From Paroedura picta (lineage: Eukaryota > Chordata > Lepidosauria > Squamata > Gekkonidae): 64,000 nucleotides of DNA. The stretch is taken from contig NC_135381.1 of assembly GCF_049243985.1 (NCBI RefSeq), positions 17,161,345 to 17,225,344 on the forward strand, read 5' to 3'. Below, in pieces: positions 35,638 through 47,389 of the stretch (positions within the stretch are counted from its first letter, which is position 1; each line of letters begins with the position of its first letter). The translations under genes were made by a program, and so were the position numbers. The notes under the pieces are model-generated. The model was given only the letters and a program-made list of their open reading frames with translations, did not search any database and was not told where the DNA came from.

Positions 35638-36439
35638 AGAGACTCCAGGGTGTGTGAAGCTGTAGGCATCATGGTCAGTCCGGCTCTGCAGAGTTGCTAA
35701 AAGTGTCGGATTCATGGATAGGCTAGAATGATAAACTCCAGTTTAGGGTTTCACAATACAAGAGGGCTACTCGGTAATGAAAAGTTTAGATTGTGAGATA
35801 AATATATACAGTTTTCGCATATATTCACAGGTGAAAGGGCAAAGAGATACCCTCCAGTTGTGAATATAGTTGTAGTGCCTTTTCTAAAATAATAATAATT
35901 TGCCCTGAGTCATTTAAAGGAAGGGTGGAATAAGAGCAGAAACATAAATAACAATTTTATACTATAGGACATCTTAAACGATCATCATTGAGGATCTCGT
36001 TGAATCAGAATCTGGGCCTGCTTGCTGAGTGTGCCCAGCCTGGCCTAAAGGGTTATCTAAAAACAGCAGTCTTCCCTTAATACCTTTCGTTAAGAATAAG
36101 GGAAGCTTTGCTCCAGTCCAGAAAATATATCTAGTTACTAAGCACATTGCTAATACTCTAAATAAATTATTTTTTCCCTCACATGGGATCGTCTGTTAAT
36201 TTCCAGTCCAGAAAGAAACAGAAGGAACTAAACTGGCCCTCAGCACTCTGTTTTGTTCAGGTGAAATCTTTGAAGCATACAGCACCACACATGCTGGAGC
36301 CAAGCAAGCTAAATGTTGCAGACTGCTTTGAACACTCACAGTACAATCGTAAGCATTTACTCTTTTATAAGTATATTTAGGATTATGGTGAAATAACTTC
36401 CCCCATTTTGCATTTGCTTATGGCTAAATCAGAAAACAT

Positions 36440-36490
36440 TGATTGATTCATTGATTCATTGATTGATTCATTGATTGATTCATTGATTAT
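36440..36490. repeat. (TGATTCAT)n / TGAT-type microsatellite
   Basis: Alternating 'tgattgattcattgattcat' units over about 50 bp. Confidence 0.9.
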
Positions 36491-36759
36491 TTATTATGGT
36501 CATTGACCAGCATCAGAAAACATTATTATATTTATATATGTATAATAAAGTAATACACACACGGAAAATGCACAAGAAATGGATGCCACTAGAACGGTCT
36601 TTTGTGGATGCAGCCTTAGGGTGTGAAATATGTCAAGAAGTATGAATCTACCAATAAAATGGGGCAAGGCAGCCACTGAGGGACATTAAAGAATGAGATG
36701 GAGAAAACTCTGAGGGTACAATTCGTTATAAAGTTCTCTTGCAGGAACACCTCCAAGAG

Positions 36760-37035
36760 GAGGAGGAGATTTCTATATGCTGCTTTGCTCTACCAGAAGG
36801 AATCTCAAAGCGGCTTCCCATCACCTGTTTCCTCTCCTCACAACAGACACCCTGTGACGTAGCTGAGGCTGAGAGAGCCCTCATATAACTGCTCTGTGAA
36901 AACAATATTATTGGGTTTGTGACAAGTCCAAGGTCACCCAGCTAGCTGTATGTGGGGGAGCAGGGAATCAAACCCAGCTCACCAGATTAGAAGCTGTTGG
37001 TCTTAACTACTATACCAAGTTGGCTTTTGGGAGGT
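36760..37035 (-). mobile_element. CORE-SINE, reverse orientation
   Basis: The plus strand shows 'caacagacaccctgtgacgt', 'tccaaggtcacccagctagc' and the reversed tRNA-like head 'ggtcttaactactatacc'. Nearly full length, compare 53,066-53,344. Confidence 0.85.
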
Positions 37036-37887
37036 AGATAAGATAGCTTGTGCTGTTAGTCACTATGCTTACCACAAATTTTAGGTCAGAATCCTATTAG
37101 AAAAAGGCTTCTCTTTACTGCTCCTTGCCTGTTCATCCTACTAAAGTCATAGCATTATAATGGGTTTTAAACTGGATTGTTTGACAAACTGCAATAATAT
37201 GTCTCTGTGGTGTTTATGGCCTCATTTGGGAGAAGTTCTAAGCTTTCATGCGGGCAATTGTGAAGCTGGCTACATTAGAGGCTTTTGTTGCAGGGAATGG
37301 TTCTTCCTCAATATAAATAAGCAATGTGATTATTTATACATACCATCTATTTTTTGCTCCTCTGATATCATGTAACAAAAAGCTATTTTAAAAGCATTTT
37401 AAAAAAGCAGGGGTCAAGCAGGTCTGATGGATTAAAATAAAACAGGGAAATGGATGCTGCCTTGTGATCAAAATCCACAGCCAGCAGCAAATAAATTATT
37501 GCAAAAGCTGTTAATGCTCTTGATCACTAGGCTTACAAGCATGTGGTCTACAAGGAGTTGTCAGCTCCTTATTACATTACTATGGTAAATTTGACGTAAC
37601 CTATTGTAGTAGTTCCACTGAGATGTATATTCCTCTACTGACATGGCTGTTTTGTATTTACAAGACAGTTCCTAGAAATACAGCTAATTAATTAAGGTGA
37701 GCTGATTAAATATTTTTTGCTCTATGAACAGATGCCTCAGATTCCCTCCGTGAAGCAGGTCTAGGTGGGTGGATAATAAATTTGAGATTATGAAAGGAGA
37801 AAAGACTAAACTCTCTTATCTTCATACACTGACACTGATTAGTTCCTTTAAAAACATATTTTTAGACACCCTTTAAACATATCTCAA

Positions 37888-38168
37888 GAGCCTCTTGTGG
37901 CTCAGAGTGGTAAGGCAGCCATCTGAAAGCTCTGCCCATGAGGCTGGGAGTTCAATCCCAGCAGCCGGCTCAAGGTTGACTCAGCCTTCCATCCTTCCGA
38001 GGTCGGTAAAATGAGTACCCAGCTTGCTGCTGGGGGGTAAACGGTAATGACTGGGGAAGGCACTGGCAAACCACCCCGTATTGAGTCTTCCATGAAAACG
38101 CTGGAGGGCGTCACCCCAAGGGTCAGACATGACTCGGTGCTTGCACAGGGGATACCTTTACCTTTACC
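37888..38168 (+). mobile_element. Sauria SINE with target duplication
   Basis: A full-length copy from 'gagcctcttgtggctcag' to 'ggggatacctttaccttta'. The same 14 bp 'taaacatatctcaa' lies on both sides (37,874-37,887 and 38,169-38,182), showing a LINE-mobilised insertion that is fairly recent. Confidence 0.96.
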
Positions 38169-38689
38169 TAAACATATCTCAATTTTAATTTGACCCTAAA
38201 AATTGTTGTTTTTTTGCCAGCTGCTACTGGTTTTGCCACAGGAAACCATGTCATTTTCTCTCTTCTTCATGTGGCATTTTTCTTAACAGAACATGGGGAA
38301 AAAACTCCAGTCTCTTTCTCAGACCAAATCTGAAGGGCAGAATACTTTAGCAGGTGTTAACTAGTTGTGGCAGATAAATATACAGATCAGATGCAGGTAG
38401 ACAGCAAGATACCCACTGTGGGAAAGCAATAACTATTAAATGTGTTGTCTTCTTCCAGAGTGCAGCAGTTGGTTCATTTTCTTTTAAAACAGAGTTATTT
38501 GATGTTTCTGTCGCTTAAATTATCAGCATTGTGCATTTCAAATGCCAGCGTCCTTCAAAATGGCAAAATCCTGTAATAGCCGGATTTTCTATTCCACAGG
38601 GCTGGGTTTTACAGGGTTGTAAGATCTTTCAAATGGTTGGTCCGTTTTTGTGTGTGTGTGTCTGAGCTCCGCCTTCTTATTTAGAGGGA

Positions 38690-38783
38690 GGTGTTGAAAG
38701 TTACACTCTGGTTGCTATGGCCACACAGCAGAAGGCAGAGTGGTGTATGTGACGGGGGAACCTGCTGCATGAACTGCTGCATG
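38690..38783 (+). promoter_or_regulatory. Candidate RAB36 5' non-coding exon and promoter with X-box-like site
   Basis: 'gttgctatggccac' at 38,711-38,724 fits the RFX X-box consensus (RYYNYYATRRNRAC) at 13 of 14 positions. A consensus donor GTGAGT follows at 38,784. An exon ending here could splice to the acceptor 'catactttttag' ending at 41,062, just before the RAB36 start codon. X-boxes mark many ciliary genes. This is inference: no transcript evidence, and a 61-aa frame through the region has no recognisable homologue. Confidence 0.4.
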
Positions 38784-41062
38784 GTGAGTTGTTTCTCTTG
38801 CTCTTTGCTGAACCATCTGAATCCTAACGGGAAATATCCCGATTGTAAATGCAGCAGCAAAGTCTTTGATCTGTGAAAGAAGGTCTTAGACCCCATCCTC
38901 CTGTACCCTGTGCCTTCCTTAAACGTGAGTCAGCTATTTTGTTTCGAATAAGCGTCTTGACAAAACTGAGCTATGTAGCTAAAACGTGTGTTCCTCTTTC
39001 AAAGGTTAAATTGGCTTTTCCGTGGATTAAATTGACACAAATGTAAGACCAACACTGGTAAGGATGTACGTTTAATTACCATGTTTTGTCTAATGTGAAC
39101 TGTTTTGGCACCTGGAATGGAAAATTGGAATGGTACCTTTTGCTTTCTGCAGACTGGTTGGTTTAAAAATTAACACAAAATTAACATCACAAGTATTTCT
39201 GCTATCTGTTGTCTGATTGGATTAAAGTTCTTGCAATAGTTGTTACACAGAATGCAGTCTGTATGCAGGATGGTCTCCATGGAAGAATTTGCCTTTAAAC
39301 AAATGAGGAAAATTACCTTGTGAAGAACAAATAAAAACAACAACATTTACCTGAGGTAATTCGTTATTTTAGTTGGGCATTTAGCGTGTAGACAGGTTAA
39401 GTTAAAAAATAATCCAAATAGATAAAAACAAGTTGACTCTGGCGTGAGGGCCTCACAAGGGGAGATTTCTATATCTTTTTCAGTGGCTTTATGGGTTTAG
39501 GATGCCCCTTACCTTTACTATAACAACCTAAAGGGATTGTTTTATTGAAGAAAGGCCTTGGTATTTTATTATCAAAGGAAATGAAAGACTTCTGAGCAAC
39601 AGACTGCACATTTCCTCTGCGTGAAATAAAAATATGACCAAGTTAGGAAAAGCAGATATTCTGGCAGGTGTTTCCAGTATAATTCAAAGTGGGAAATTTG
39701 ACTCTTTTATGCCTTACAGGCCAAGTTTTGGCCTAAAACCTGCATTGGTTTCTAAAGCAGGGAAAACCTATCTTTTGGAAGTATTTGCGGTGATGCCGAA
39801 TTTGGGGATATATATACACACATAACTGAAAAAAAATGTTGCTTTGTTATCTGTACAGGCTGTTGGAAGAAGTCAACACAGAATATTAGATCTACTTTGG
39901 GGTATGTGAGCGGTCTTATTGTTACTGGTTTACTCCTCCCTCCAACATTACCTTATCCACACAGGCATGCCAAGATAATGGCCATGCATCTGGTAACTGA
40001 GTTCAGATAATGGAACTTGCATGGCACATTTGCTTCAAAGTCTTTGTGGTGGACCCAGCAATGATGCAAGGATAATGCAATATATAGATAAGCCTTCAGA
40101 CTGGGAGTTTTCTTATAAGAAAATTAATTTATAAATGGGTAATCAAAACAACCACTTGGGTTTGCCTTGTATACTTTGAGAAGGAGCTGTTTGGCACACG
40201 TTAAGAATGAGCAGAACAGGAGGGGAGGGCTTAGGGTTGCCAAAATTTTAAAAAGTGGAGGTTCATATTATTAGGAATGTTAGCGAGCATGTCTAAAAGC
40301 AGGTTCCCTTCCTCTTCCCAGAGCCAGCTTGGTGTAGTGGTTAGGAGAGCAGATTTCTAATCTGGCGAGCCGTGTTTGATTCCACACTCCCCCACATGCA
40401 ACCAGGTGGGTGACCATGGGCTCGCCACAGCACTGATAAAGCTGTCCTGATCAAGCAGTAATATCAGAGCTCTCTCAGCCTCACCCACCTCACAGGGTGT
40501 CTGTTGTGGGGGGAGGAAAGGGAAGGCGACTGTAAGCCACTTTGAGGCTCTTGGGAAGAGAAAAATGGCATATAAGAACCAACTCTTCTTCATATGGGAC
40601 ATGGGTATCCCTTGGAATTGCTACTCATCCCCAGACTACATAGAACAGTTATCTTGAAGAAAAAGGATGCTTTGGAGGGTGAACTTCATGGGATTATATC
40701 CCACTGGTGACCCTGCCCTCCCCAAGCTCCATTACCAAATCTCCAGGAGTTTCCCAATTTGGAACTGGGAACCCAGCCCACGCACCGCATTGGTGGCCAG
40801 GGGGGACCTGGCAACCAAAGTGCATGGGCTGCTAAAGTTTGAGAACCAATGCTCCAAAATGTTACCTAAGTGCTAAGTGTAATTATTGTTTTATTATTTC
40901 TCTGCTGGCAAGTCTACCTGGGTGATCTCCATAGTTACTGTCTATATCTGAGTTATTAGACTTTTATTCTACTATTCAGCAAAAAAAAAAAAAAATGATG
41001 CCCTTAATCTGGTGGGTTTGTGGATGGCAGCTGGAAACTATTAGATGTTTCATACTTTTTAG
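38784..41062 (+). other. Region preceding the RAB36 first coding exon
   Basis: Probably RAB36 intron 1 if the candidate exon is right. It holds a CORE-SINE (40,318-40,595) and an A run at 40,980. A 63-aa frame at 39,634-39,825 has no recognisable relative. Confidence 0.6.
40318..40595 (+). mobile_element. CORE-SINE (MIR-like), full length
   Basis: A tRNA-like head 'gagccagcttggtgtagtgg', a B-box-like segment, the core 'ggtgggtgaccatgggctcg', and an L2-like tail ending 'catataagaaccaactcttc'. This is the most readable copy and was used as reference for the others. Confidence 0.9.
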
Positions 41063-41081
41063 GAGAGATTGAATCTAGGGA

Positions 41082-41150
41082 ATGAAGACCACTTTACTAC
41101 ACATTGTACCACCAGTGAGCAGAGACAGAATAATCTCCCACTTCCCAAAA
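41082..41150 (+). CDS. RAB36: RAB36 coding exon 1 (residues 1-23)
   Basis: A short start exon reading MKTTLLHIVPPVSRDRIISH then FPK. It parallels the start of 267-aa vertebrate RAB36 proteins (PPVSRDR-I--FPK) and has the same length. The donor GTAAGT follows 41,150; the upstream acceptor 'catactttttag' ends at 41,062, so about 19 bases of 5' UTR are in this exon. The reading frame continues in phase 0 into the next exon (WYTPEACLQ). It is only 69 coding bases, so ORF scanning alone would miss it. Confidence 0.93.
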
Positions 41151-41286
41151 GTAAGTGAACTTTTAACTTTTGTTGACTTCCTTAGCAACTTGGGCTATTC
41201 CCTCAAACAGACCCATTATAAAATTGTGCTGCAGCCTTTATATCATCCTGCATAGAGACAGATATCTGCTCTCTTCGTCTCTGCAG

Positions 41287-41378
41287 TGGTACACACCGGA
41301 GGCCTGCTTGCAGTTCAAAGATCACTTCCACACCCAGGTGAGGAGCGCCTGTCAGCGACGGAACACTGGTGCTGTTGG
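41287..41378 (+). CDS. RAB36: RAB36 coding exon 2 (residues 24-54)
   Basis: Reads WYTPEACLQFKDHFHTQVRS then ACQRRNTGAVG, the family-specific N-terminal extension ahead of the GTPase core. The acceptor is 'cgtctctgcag' and the donor GTGAGT. The Gly-54 codon is split over the intron. Confidence 0.96.
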
Positions 41379-41599
41379 GTGAGTTTTACTTAAAAAACAA
41401 TCAACATTTGCAATCTAAAATGTCCTGTAACGTCTCTCTGCTTCCTCAAGTGGTGAGGAGTTCCAGGGATAGCACTACTTTGGTTTTTGAAGAGGCAACA
41501 CGAGTCATATTTTTTAAAAAAATTTATTTACAAATCTGTGGAAGTCTTGTTGCTGCTAAGCTGTTTCAGCAGCCATAGTAGCATCAGGGAAAACTGAAG

Positions 41600-41800
41600 A
41601 AGCCTGACCCTGACCGTTTCTGCACTCGGAACTTCACTGCCCCAGCTCCCGTGCAGGAGCGCAAATCAGGGGCGGATGAGGTGCACCAGGCTTCCACATG
41701 TGGGTGCAGGAAGTGGTGGGGCAACCTGCCCCAACTAAAACTCCAGCTTGCATCCCAGCATGAAACTTCCAGTGCGTAAATAGTCCTTGTGGCAACCACC
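41600..41800. repeat. GC-rich interspersed repeat in RAB36 intron 2 (41,379-42,066)
   Basis: A GC-rich block starting near 'gaccgtttctgcactcgg' and ending near 'ccagtgcgtaaatagtcc', weakly inverted ends. It may be a MITE of the type suspected at 32.06 and 53.64 kb. The remainder of the intron holds nothing recognised. Confidence 0.4.
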
Positions 41801-42066
41801 CTGGGTGAATACCGTGTGGATGGCTTGTATTACTGTCAAGTCTCTAGTTATGGCCCTCTTGATATCCTCTACATTCATCTATGGGGGCTAGGGAAGGAGA
41901 TGGGTGTGGTAACAACATGGATGATAGAGAGTCAGCTGTAATGGATATGGAAGGAATTGAGGAGGGGGAAATCACTAAGGACTCAAGCAAGAGAAAGAAA
42001 GGGAAGAGATGTTATTACTGTGGTCACTAAGCTTGATCTTAGCCTAATGTTAAAATGTATTCACAG

Positions 42067-42132
42067 GTTAAAAATATCAAAAGTGGTTGTGGTGGGAGAC
42101 CTGTATGTTGGAAAAACAAGTCTCATCAACAG
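42067..42132 (+). CDS. RAB36: RAB36 coding exon 3 (residues 54-76), P-loop
   Basis: Reads LKISKVVVVGDLYVGKTSLI then NR. It contains the nucleotide-binding P-loop GDLYVGKTS (residues 64-72) and the first beta strand of the Ras fold. The acceptor is 'tgtattcacag' and the donor GTATAG. The Arg-76 codon is split. The following intron (42,133-42,897) has no recognised feature. Confidence 0.97.
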
Positions 42133-42897
42133 GTATAGTGAATATCAATCCCTAGCTCAGGGGTTTGTCAAAATTGTGTTTTGTAGTTTTTTAAGCCCCT
42201 TTAGTTGACTAGTTTATGGGGTTACAACTCACTGCAAAATTTGGCAAAGTCCTTGTAGAGAACTCTCCTTCATAAAGATAGTACAAAGCTTTCCCAGAAA
42301 GCCCCTCATTTATAGTTAGTAACATAAGATGGTCACATCATCTCTGATCTAGAGTCCACTACACCGCATCCTTTCCCCTCAAGGCCATAGTGCATGTGGC
42401 TTGAGACCACAAAATAGCCAATGAGGTAAGAAGCAGATTCAGGAACTTTTAAAAGATCCTAATGTCAACTGAAGTTCTGTATTAAGAAAATGGCATTTTA
42501 TCTGCTAGACAAGTAGAATTGTGGCTAATGCTGAAGAACTGTGGCTAAATTTGGTTCTTCTTCCTTCTTGGATCCTCCCTCAATTCTTTGCTTCAGGATT
42601 TGATATCAGACTTCTGCTAAATTTTTGAAATTCAATTCCTGAGTCTTGAAATGTTGCATTTAATTTGGGACTGTGGATATTCAGTGTAGGGTGTCAATAT
42701 TTTCTGCATTGGTACCATTGCCTGCACTGCAGCTCCCAAAATCTATTTCAATCAATAAGAATAAGCAATTCCTAGATCAATTTTTTCTGTATTCTTCCTT
42801 CTCCATCTCTAGCAAAATATTATTAAAGGATCAATCTTTCTAGCCCATTTTCCTCTGCACCTCAGGGGGGTTTTTTGTACCACTTTTTCCATTGCAG

Positions 42898-42999
42898 GTT
42901 TTGTAAGGATGTGTTTGACCGTGATTACAAGGCAACGATTGGAGTGGATTTTGAAATTGAACGCTTTGAGATAGTTGGAGTTCCATATAGCCTCCAGAT
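42898..42999 (+). CDS. RAB36: RAB36 coding exon 4 (residues 76-110), switch I
   Basis: Reads FCKDVFDRDYKATIGVDFEI then ERFEIVGVPYSLQI. It carries the switch I/effector motif YKATIGVDFE with the Mg-coordinating Thr. The acceptor is 'ttccattgcag' and the donor GTAAGT. Confidence 0.98.
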
Positions 43000-43261
43000 G
43001 TAAGTTGGAATGCAAATAGTGCTCAATACTTTTTTATTTTTTTATATCTAAATAAATAAATATAGAAACTTCTGAGAGAACCAGATCAAGCTTTAGCTAA
43101 TGGAATTAGTATCACCTCTAGTGGACAAAAAAAAATGACTGATTGCCTGTTTTAGCAAAGAATTATCCTATGGCATAATATGGCTTAATTTGGATATTAT
43201 GACACAGTTTACTAATTTGCCACTAATTTACTTTTGCCTTATATCTGTACTCTTATGATCC

Positions 43262-43400
43262 TTGTTCCATTTAGTCTAAGGAAGAGTGCATGCACTCGAA
43301 AGCTCATGCCTTGAATACCTCTTTGTTGGTCTTAAAGGTGCTGTTGGACTCAATTTTTGTTGTGCTACTTCAGACCAACATGGCCACTCACTTGAATGAA
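43262..43400 (-). repeat. R1-family repeat, one arm
   Basis: The plus strand reads 'actcgaaagctcatgccttg' and 'ggtcttaaaggtgctgttgg', then 'ctacttcagaccaacatgg'. This is the reverse complement of the arm at 1,690-1,800. Confidence 0.8.
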
Positions 43401-45089
43401 TTGTTAACAGTAACTGAGGGGGAGGCAAGATGAGATTGAGACTGGTTCTGGAGAAGGCATTTAGAACACCTTTCCATCCAAACACCAGTTTTCCAATATG
43501 CTGAATCTGCTATTTGCTGCATGGTAATAAATAAATAAACACACCCGGTACCTATAAAGTTTCCCCTGCAAGGCAGTACAGCTGGGGGAAGGGCAGTGCT
43601 TCACTTGAGAAAATAGTGTAGGGGAAAAGAGGATTAAATCCTTCCTCCAGTGCTGAGCTCATGATGCAATTTGGGATACCTGGAAGGCTTATGAATTTCT
43701 TACCAGGAAGTCTAATTTGGGCCTTAGCCAAAATTATTCATACAGAGTAAGGGACTTTTCCAATTACAAATCCTCATTCTTAAGGCTGAATTCAGTGGGA
43801 CTTATTATGAAGTAAACATGCATAAGATCACAGCCTTAGGTTATCTAATGTTAGTAAATAAAATTACATACACCACATTTTGAACAGAAAAATACCATAG
43901 GCAATATATTTTTCCCATTGTTAAGAATTGCAGCATGTGTAGTTGGTTAATCAGTAGCACTTCTTAAGCTGTTCTTGTTCTATTGAGCAATGATAGACAC
44001 AAAGAAGAAAATATTGAAGAAAAAACACCACTTGCTAGAAAAAGGACATCTTTAGCATGGTTGCCTTGACATACTAACAGGTTTCTGTGTTTGCACATGA
44101 GAGGCAGAGTAGCCATCTGTCTCTGTACTGCAGGGAATACTTAAGCAGTGCTTTATATCACCTGGACTGACACAGTTAACAATTGCTGTCTATGAACATG
44201 GGGAAAATAACATAACAAGTGTTGATTCTTTAATAGTGAACAATTTTCATTACTTAATGGTAACCCAAGCAACTATTATATAGAATTACATGAAGTGCTC
44301 CTGTAGTGAAATGGAGGCTTTTTGTGGGTGTAAAAGTCAGTCTGTGCCCACACTACTCTTTTAGTTTATTTCTTCTGGCTGCTCTTCCTTGTCTCACATT
44401 CCTCTTCATATATTCCATATATTTTTTTCTTCAGGCTTCTTTACTCAGGCCTATCCCTGGTCCGGCAACACTAAACATATCCTTACAGGTATATGCATTA
44501 CAGTTTCATGATCTCAAAGAGACCCATCTTGATGGTTTGTGATATGTAAATACCTTTCAATTCAGTAATTAACGCATAGCTAGAAATTATTTAAATTGTT
44601 AACAGCCCTATTCAGATATTTGTGCCTCTTACAAAAAAAAGTGATGAGAATACATATCAGACTTTAAATCCAAATAAATAATAACAAAAATAATACATTT
44701 TCACCTATGGAGGAAATACCCAGATGATTTGCAGCTCAGCTGTATTAGGCTGAAGCCAAGTCACTACCTTCTACTAATTTCATTGCATATTATTTGTTAT
44801 GCTGCTGAACATATGTTGATGGGATTCTCAAAGTAAGCACACATTTAATTAAGACAAATTTTATGTGTATTGTCTTGCTACTTAGTTCCATTGCTTAGCT
44901 GTTACCTTATCAGTGGTAATAGACATAGTATTCTTGAGGACTCTGATCAAGCCTCATTCAAGATAGAGGTTAAGAAACCCTAGGCATCTAGTTATATTTC
45001 TGCTTCAGTTCATGTAATTCCTGGCAAGTACACCTGAACAATATTTTAGGTTCGTTTTAGGTATAGTATACAGTTGATAGATTCTAATC

Positions 45090-45240
45090 AGTAGTCGTGT
45101 TGGTCTGAAGTAGCACAATAAAATCAGAGTCCAGTAGCACCTTTAAGACCAACAAAGATTTATTCAAGGTGTGAGCTTTTGAGTGCAAGCACTCTTCATC
45201 AGACTATGAACTGACCATCGTGACAGTGGGAATATATAAG
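45090..45240 (+). repeat. R1-family repeat, one arm
   Basis: 'ggtctgaagtagcacaataa', 'cctttaagaccaacaaag' and 'agcactcttcatcagactat', about 90% like the left arm at 1.69 kb. It continues into 'gacagtgggaatatataag', also shared with that copy. Confidence 0.85.
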
Positions 45241-45627
45241 CAAAAGTTAATCCTGTTACATTAGTAAACTGTGTCACAGCATCCAAATACAGCCATATGA
45301 TAATTCTTTGCTAAACCAGCCAGTCAGATCCCTCAAATTCAGTTGTAGTTCACAAAAACATTGACAGTTTTATTTCCCCTATGTTTTTGGCACCTCCGAA
45401 ATAGGAACGCTCAGTCTTGGATGTGCCACAGAACTAGTTTCATTACTTTTCATTTTTTAAAGAAGAACTATAGAGGATTGAAATATCTTTTTTTTAATGA
45501 GGTTCTCTGACAAAGCAGTAACTTACCACCTTCTTCTTCAGTGTGTTGAAGTCTCTAGCTTTTGTCAGAAGGTTTTTCGAGTTGTGCTCATTCGGACTGA
45601 TCTGACTTTTCTTATTTTACCTTGCAG

Positions 45628-45692
45628 ATGGGACACAGCAGGTCAAGAAAAGTTCAAGTGCATCGCATCTGCATACTACAGAGGGGCAGAGA
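45628..45692 (+). CDS. RAB36: RAB36 coding exon 5 (residues 110-132), switch II
   Basis: Reads WDTAGQEKFKCIASAYYRGA and E. The motif WDTAGQEKF is the G3/switch II element with the catalytic Gln. The acceptor is 'ttaccttgcag' and the donor GTAAGT. Phase matches both neighbours. The short intron after it (45,693-45,840) is unremarkable. Confidence 0.98.
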
Positions 45693-45840
45693 GTAAGTAA
45701 TGAGCTGCTTCCAGGGTAATCCTTTCATTCTCACTTATTCTTCCTATTCTTCAGCCTTTAACATCTGTGTAATGAAACTAGAAAGACTCAGGTTCTGCTG
45801 TCTCATCAAGCTTTTTTATTTTCCTGTGTTTGCATCACAG

Positions 45841-45892
45841 TTATTATAACGGTCTTTGATTTGGCTGACATCCAGACTCTGGATCATACCAA
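45841..45892 (+). CDS. RAB36: RAB36 coding exon 6 (residues 132-149)
   Basis: Reads IITVFDLADIQTLDHTK, the beta-5 strand and following helix. The acceptor is 'tttgcatcacag' and the donor GTAAGT; both ends split codons in frame with neighbours. Only 52 bases. Confidence 0.96.
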
Positions 45893-47307
45893 GTAAGTCA
45901 GCAAATTTTGTTTGCAACAGTTTTTTACGTAAAGCTCTCATAAAGATGATCTGGGATTCATTAGGAACAAAATAGGAAAGGGTGCAATGCCAAGCTATGA
46001 TGTCAAAAAATGTGTACCTTTAAAAGTATGGCACCTTATGGTTTCAACGTATCCCCCATGTTGTATGTAAACCGCCCTGAGCCGTATGGAAGGGCGGTAT
46101 AGAAATCAAATTAATTAATTAATTGTAAGACTTAAGAAGATGGCAGCTGAGGCTTGCTTGGTTGGATCTTTTTTTTCTCCACTGTTGTCCGCAGTAAAAC
46201 TAACAAGGATATTCCGTAAAGTGCTCTGCTTCTTGTGCAATATGGAGGAAAAAGGTACACAAGGTATGAGCTGTGCTCGTTAAAAGTGTATGGCTCTGAT
46301 TCCCATCTGTTCATTCTCTTGTAACCCAGCAGTAACTCCACTGACATAAATGTCAGAGCTGCAGCAGATGGTCCCTCTGCGCTTCTGTTGTCTTTACGCA
46401 TTATCATCCTCTTTGCTACATCATTGCTTCCCCTTAGCCTCTGATATTACCTGGTGGTTGTTTTTTGACTTGGCCTTGCTTCTTCATCAGTGCTGCTGCT
46501 TTACACCGAAGACAATCCCAATTCTCCAGGGCTTTTTTTTTCTTCCTGAAATGGAAAGATTAGCTGAATCATTCTTTAGTTTCGGTCGGCAGGAAGAACA
46601 TCTCCAAGGGGACCGCAGTGTAAAAAAAGTGTTTTTGAAAAGGAAAGAGCATATGGTGTGTGTTCATCCGCCACTTGCTTTCCTTGTGCTTTTAATTTCC
46701 TCTACCCCATGCCCTTTCCTCTTGTTCTTTTAATTTAATTACTTAATTCCTCTTATATCCTCTTTCTATTTCTGACTGTATTTTCATACCACAAGATCAG
46801 TTTCATAGGGGATTTTCCCAAGATCCTGCTTCAGAATGAGTAAACTTGGTAAAATGTGTCAATTTGACAATGGTCCTTAGATTATAGAACCTCTTGTGGC
46901 GCAGAGTGGTAAGGCAGCTGGCATGCAGTCTGAAAGCTCTGTCCATGAGGCTGGGAGTTCAATCCCAGCAGCCAGTTCAAGGTTGACTCAGCCTTCCATC
47001 CTTCCGAGGTCGGTAAAATGAGTACCCAGCTTGCTGGGGGGTAAACGGTCATGACTGGGGAAGGCACTGGCAAACCACCCCATATTGAGTCTGCCATGAA
47101 AACGCTGGAGGGCGTCACCCCAAGGGTCAGATATGACCCGGCACTTGCACAGGGGATACCTTTTACCTTAGATTGTGTTAGTAAAAATAATGAGTGAACA
47201 GAGCCTCTTGCAACCAGTTGAGACAAGTCCACTCTCAATGATCTGACCCTGAACCTTCTTTTATGACATGTGAAAGCATACTATTTCTTTTCCTTTTGTG
47301 TTTTCAG
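45893..47307 (+). other. RAB36: RAB36 intron 6
   Basis: Contains an L2-type LINE terminus (46,050-46,123, with 'gtaaaccgccctgagccgt') and a Sauria SINE (46,888-47,167). A 127-aa plus-strand frame at 46,350-46,733 is T-rich and has no recognised homologue. Confidence 0.9.
46888..47167 (+). mobile_element. Sauria SINE
   Basis: Full length, 'cctcttgtggcgcagagtgg' to 'ggggataccttttacc'. The 9 bp 'ccttagatt' occurs at both edges, a likely target duplication. Confidence 0.93.
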
Positions 47308-47389
47308 ACAGTGGCTTCAGGATGCACTGAGGGAGAATGAGCCAGGGTCCAGCTTTATCTTTCTCGTTGGAACAAAAAAAGATCTAGTG
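47308..47389 (+). CDS. RAB36: RAB36 coding exon 7 (residues 149-176), G4 motif
   Basis: Reads QWLQDALRENEPGSSFIFLV then GTKKDLV. TKKD (residues 171-174) is the guanine-specificity motif. The acceptor is 'tgtgttttcag' and the donor GTAAGC. Ends in phase 0. Confidence 0.98.

Larger units (their letters stand above)
35640..38640. other. Intergenic RSPH14-RAB36 interval
   Basis: Contains a (TGATTCAT)n-type microsatellite (36,440-36,490), a CORE-SINE and a Sauria SINE, listed separately. The remaining AT-rich sequence shows no exon that I recognise. Confidence 0.75.
43000..45627 (+). other. RAB36: RAB36 intron 4
   Basis: 2.6 kb, AT-rich. Two R1-family repeats (43,262-43,400 and 45,090-45,240) lie in opposite orientation about 1.8 kb apart; nothing else is recognised. 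Confidence 0.9.

Noticed and set aside
36440-36490. Evenly spaced direct repeats suggesting a CRISPR array
   Set aside because: A simple TGAT-type microsatellite without spacers in a vertebrate genome.
46350-46733. 127-aa frame in RAB36 intron 6
   Set aside because: T-rich pyrimidine sequence giving Leu/Phe/Ser strings; no homologue and no splice context.
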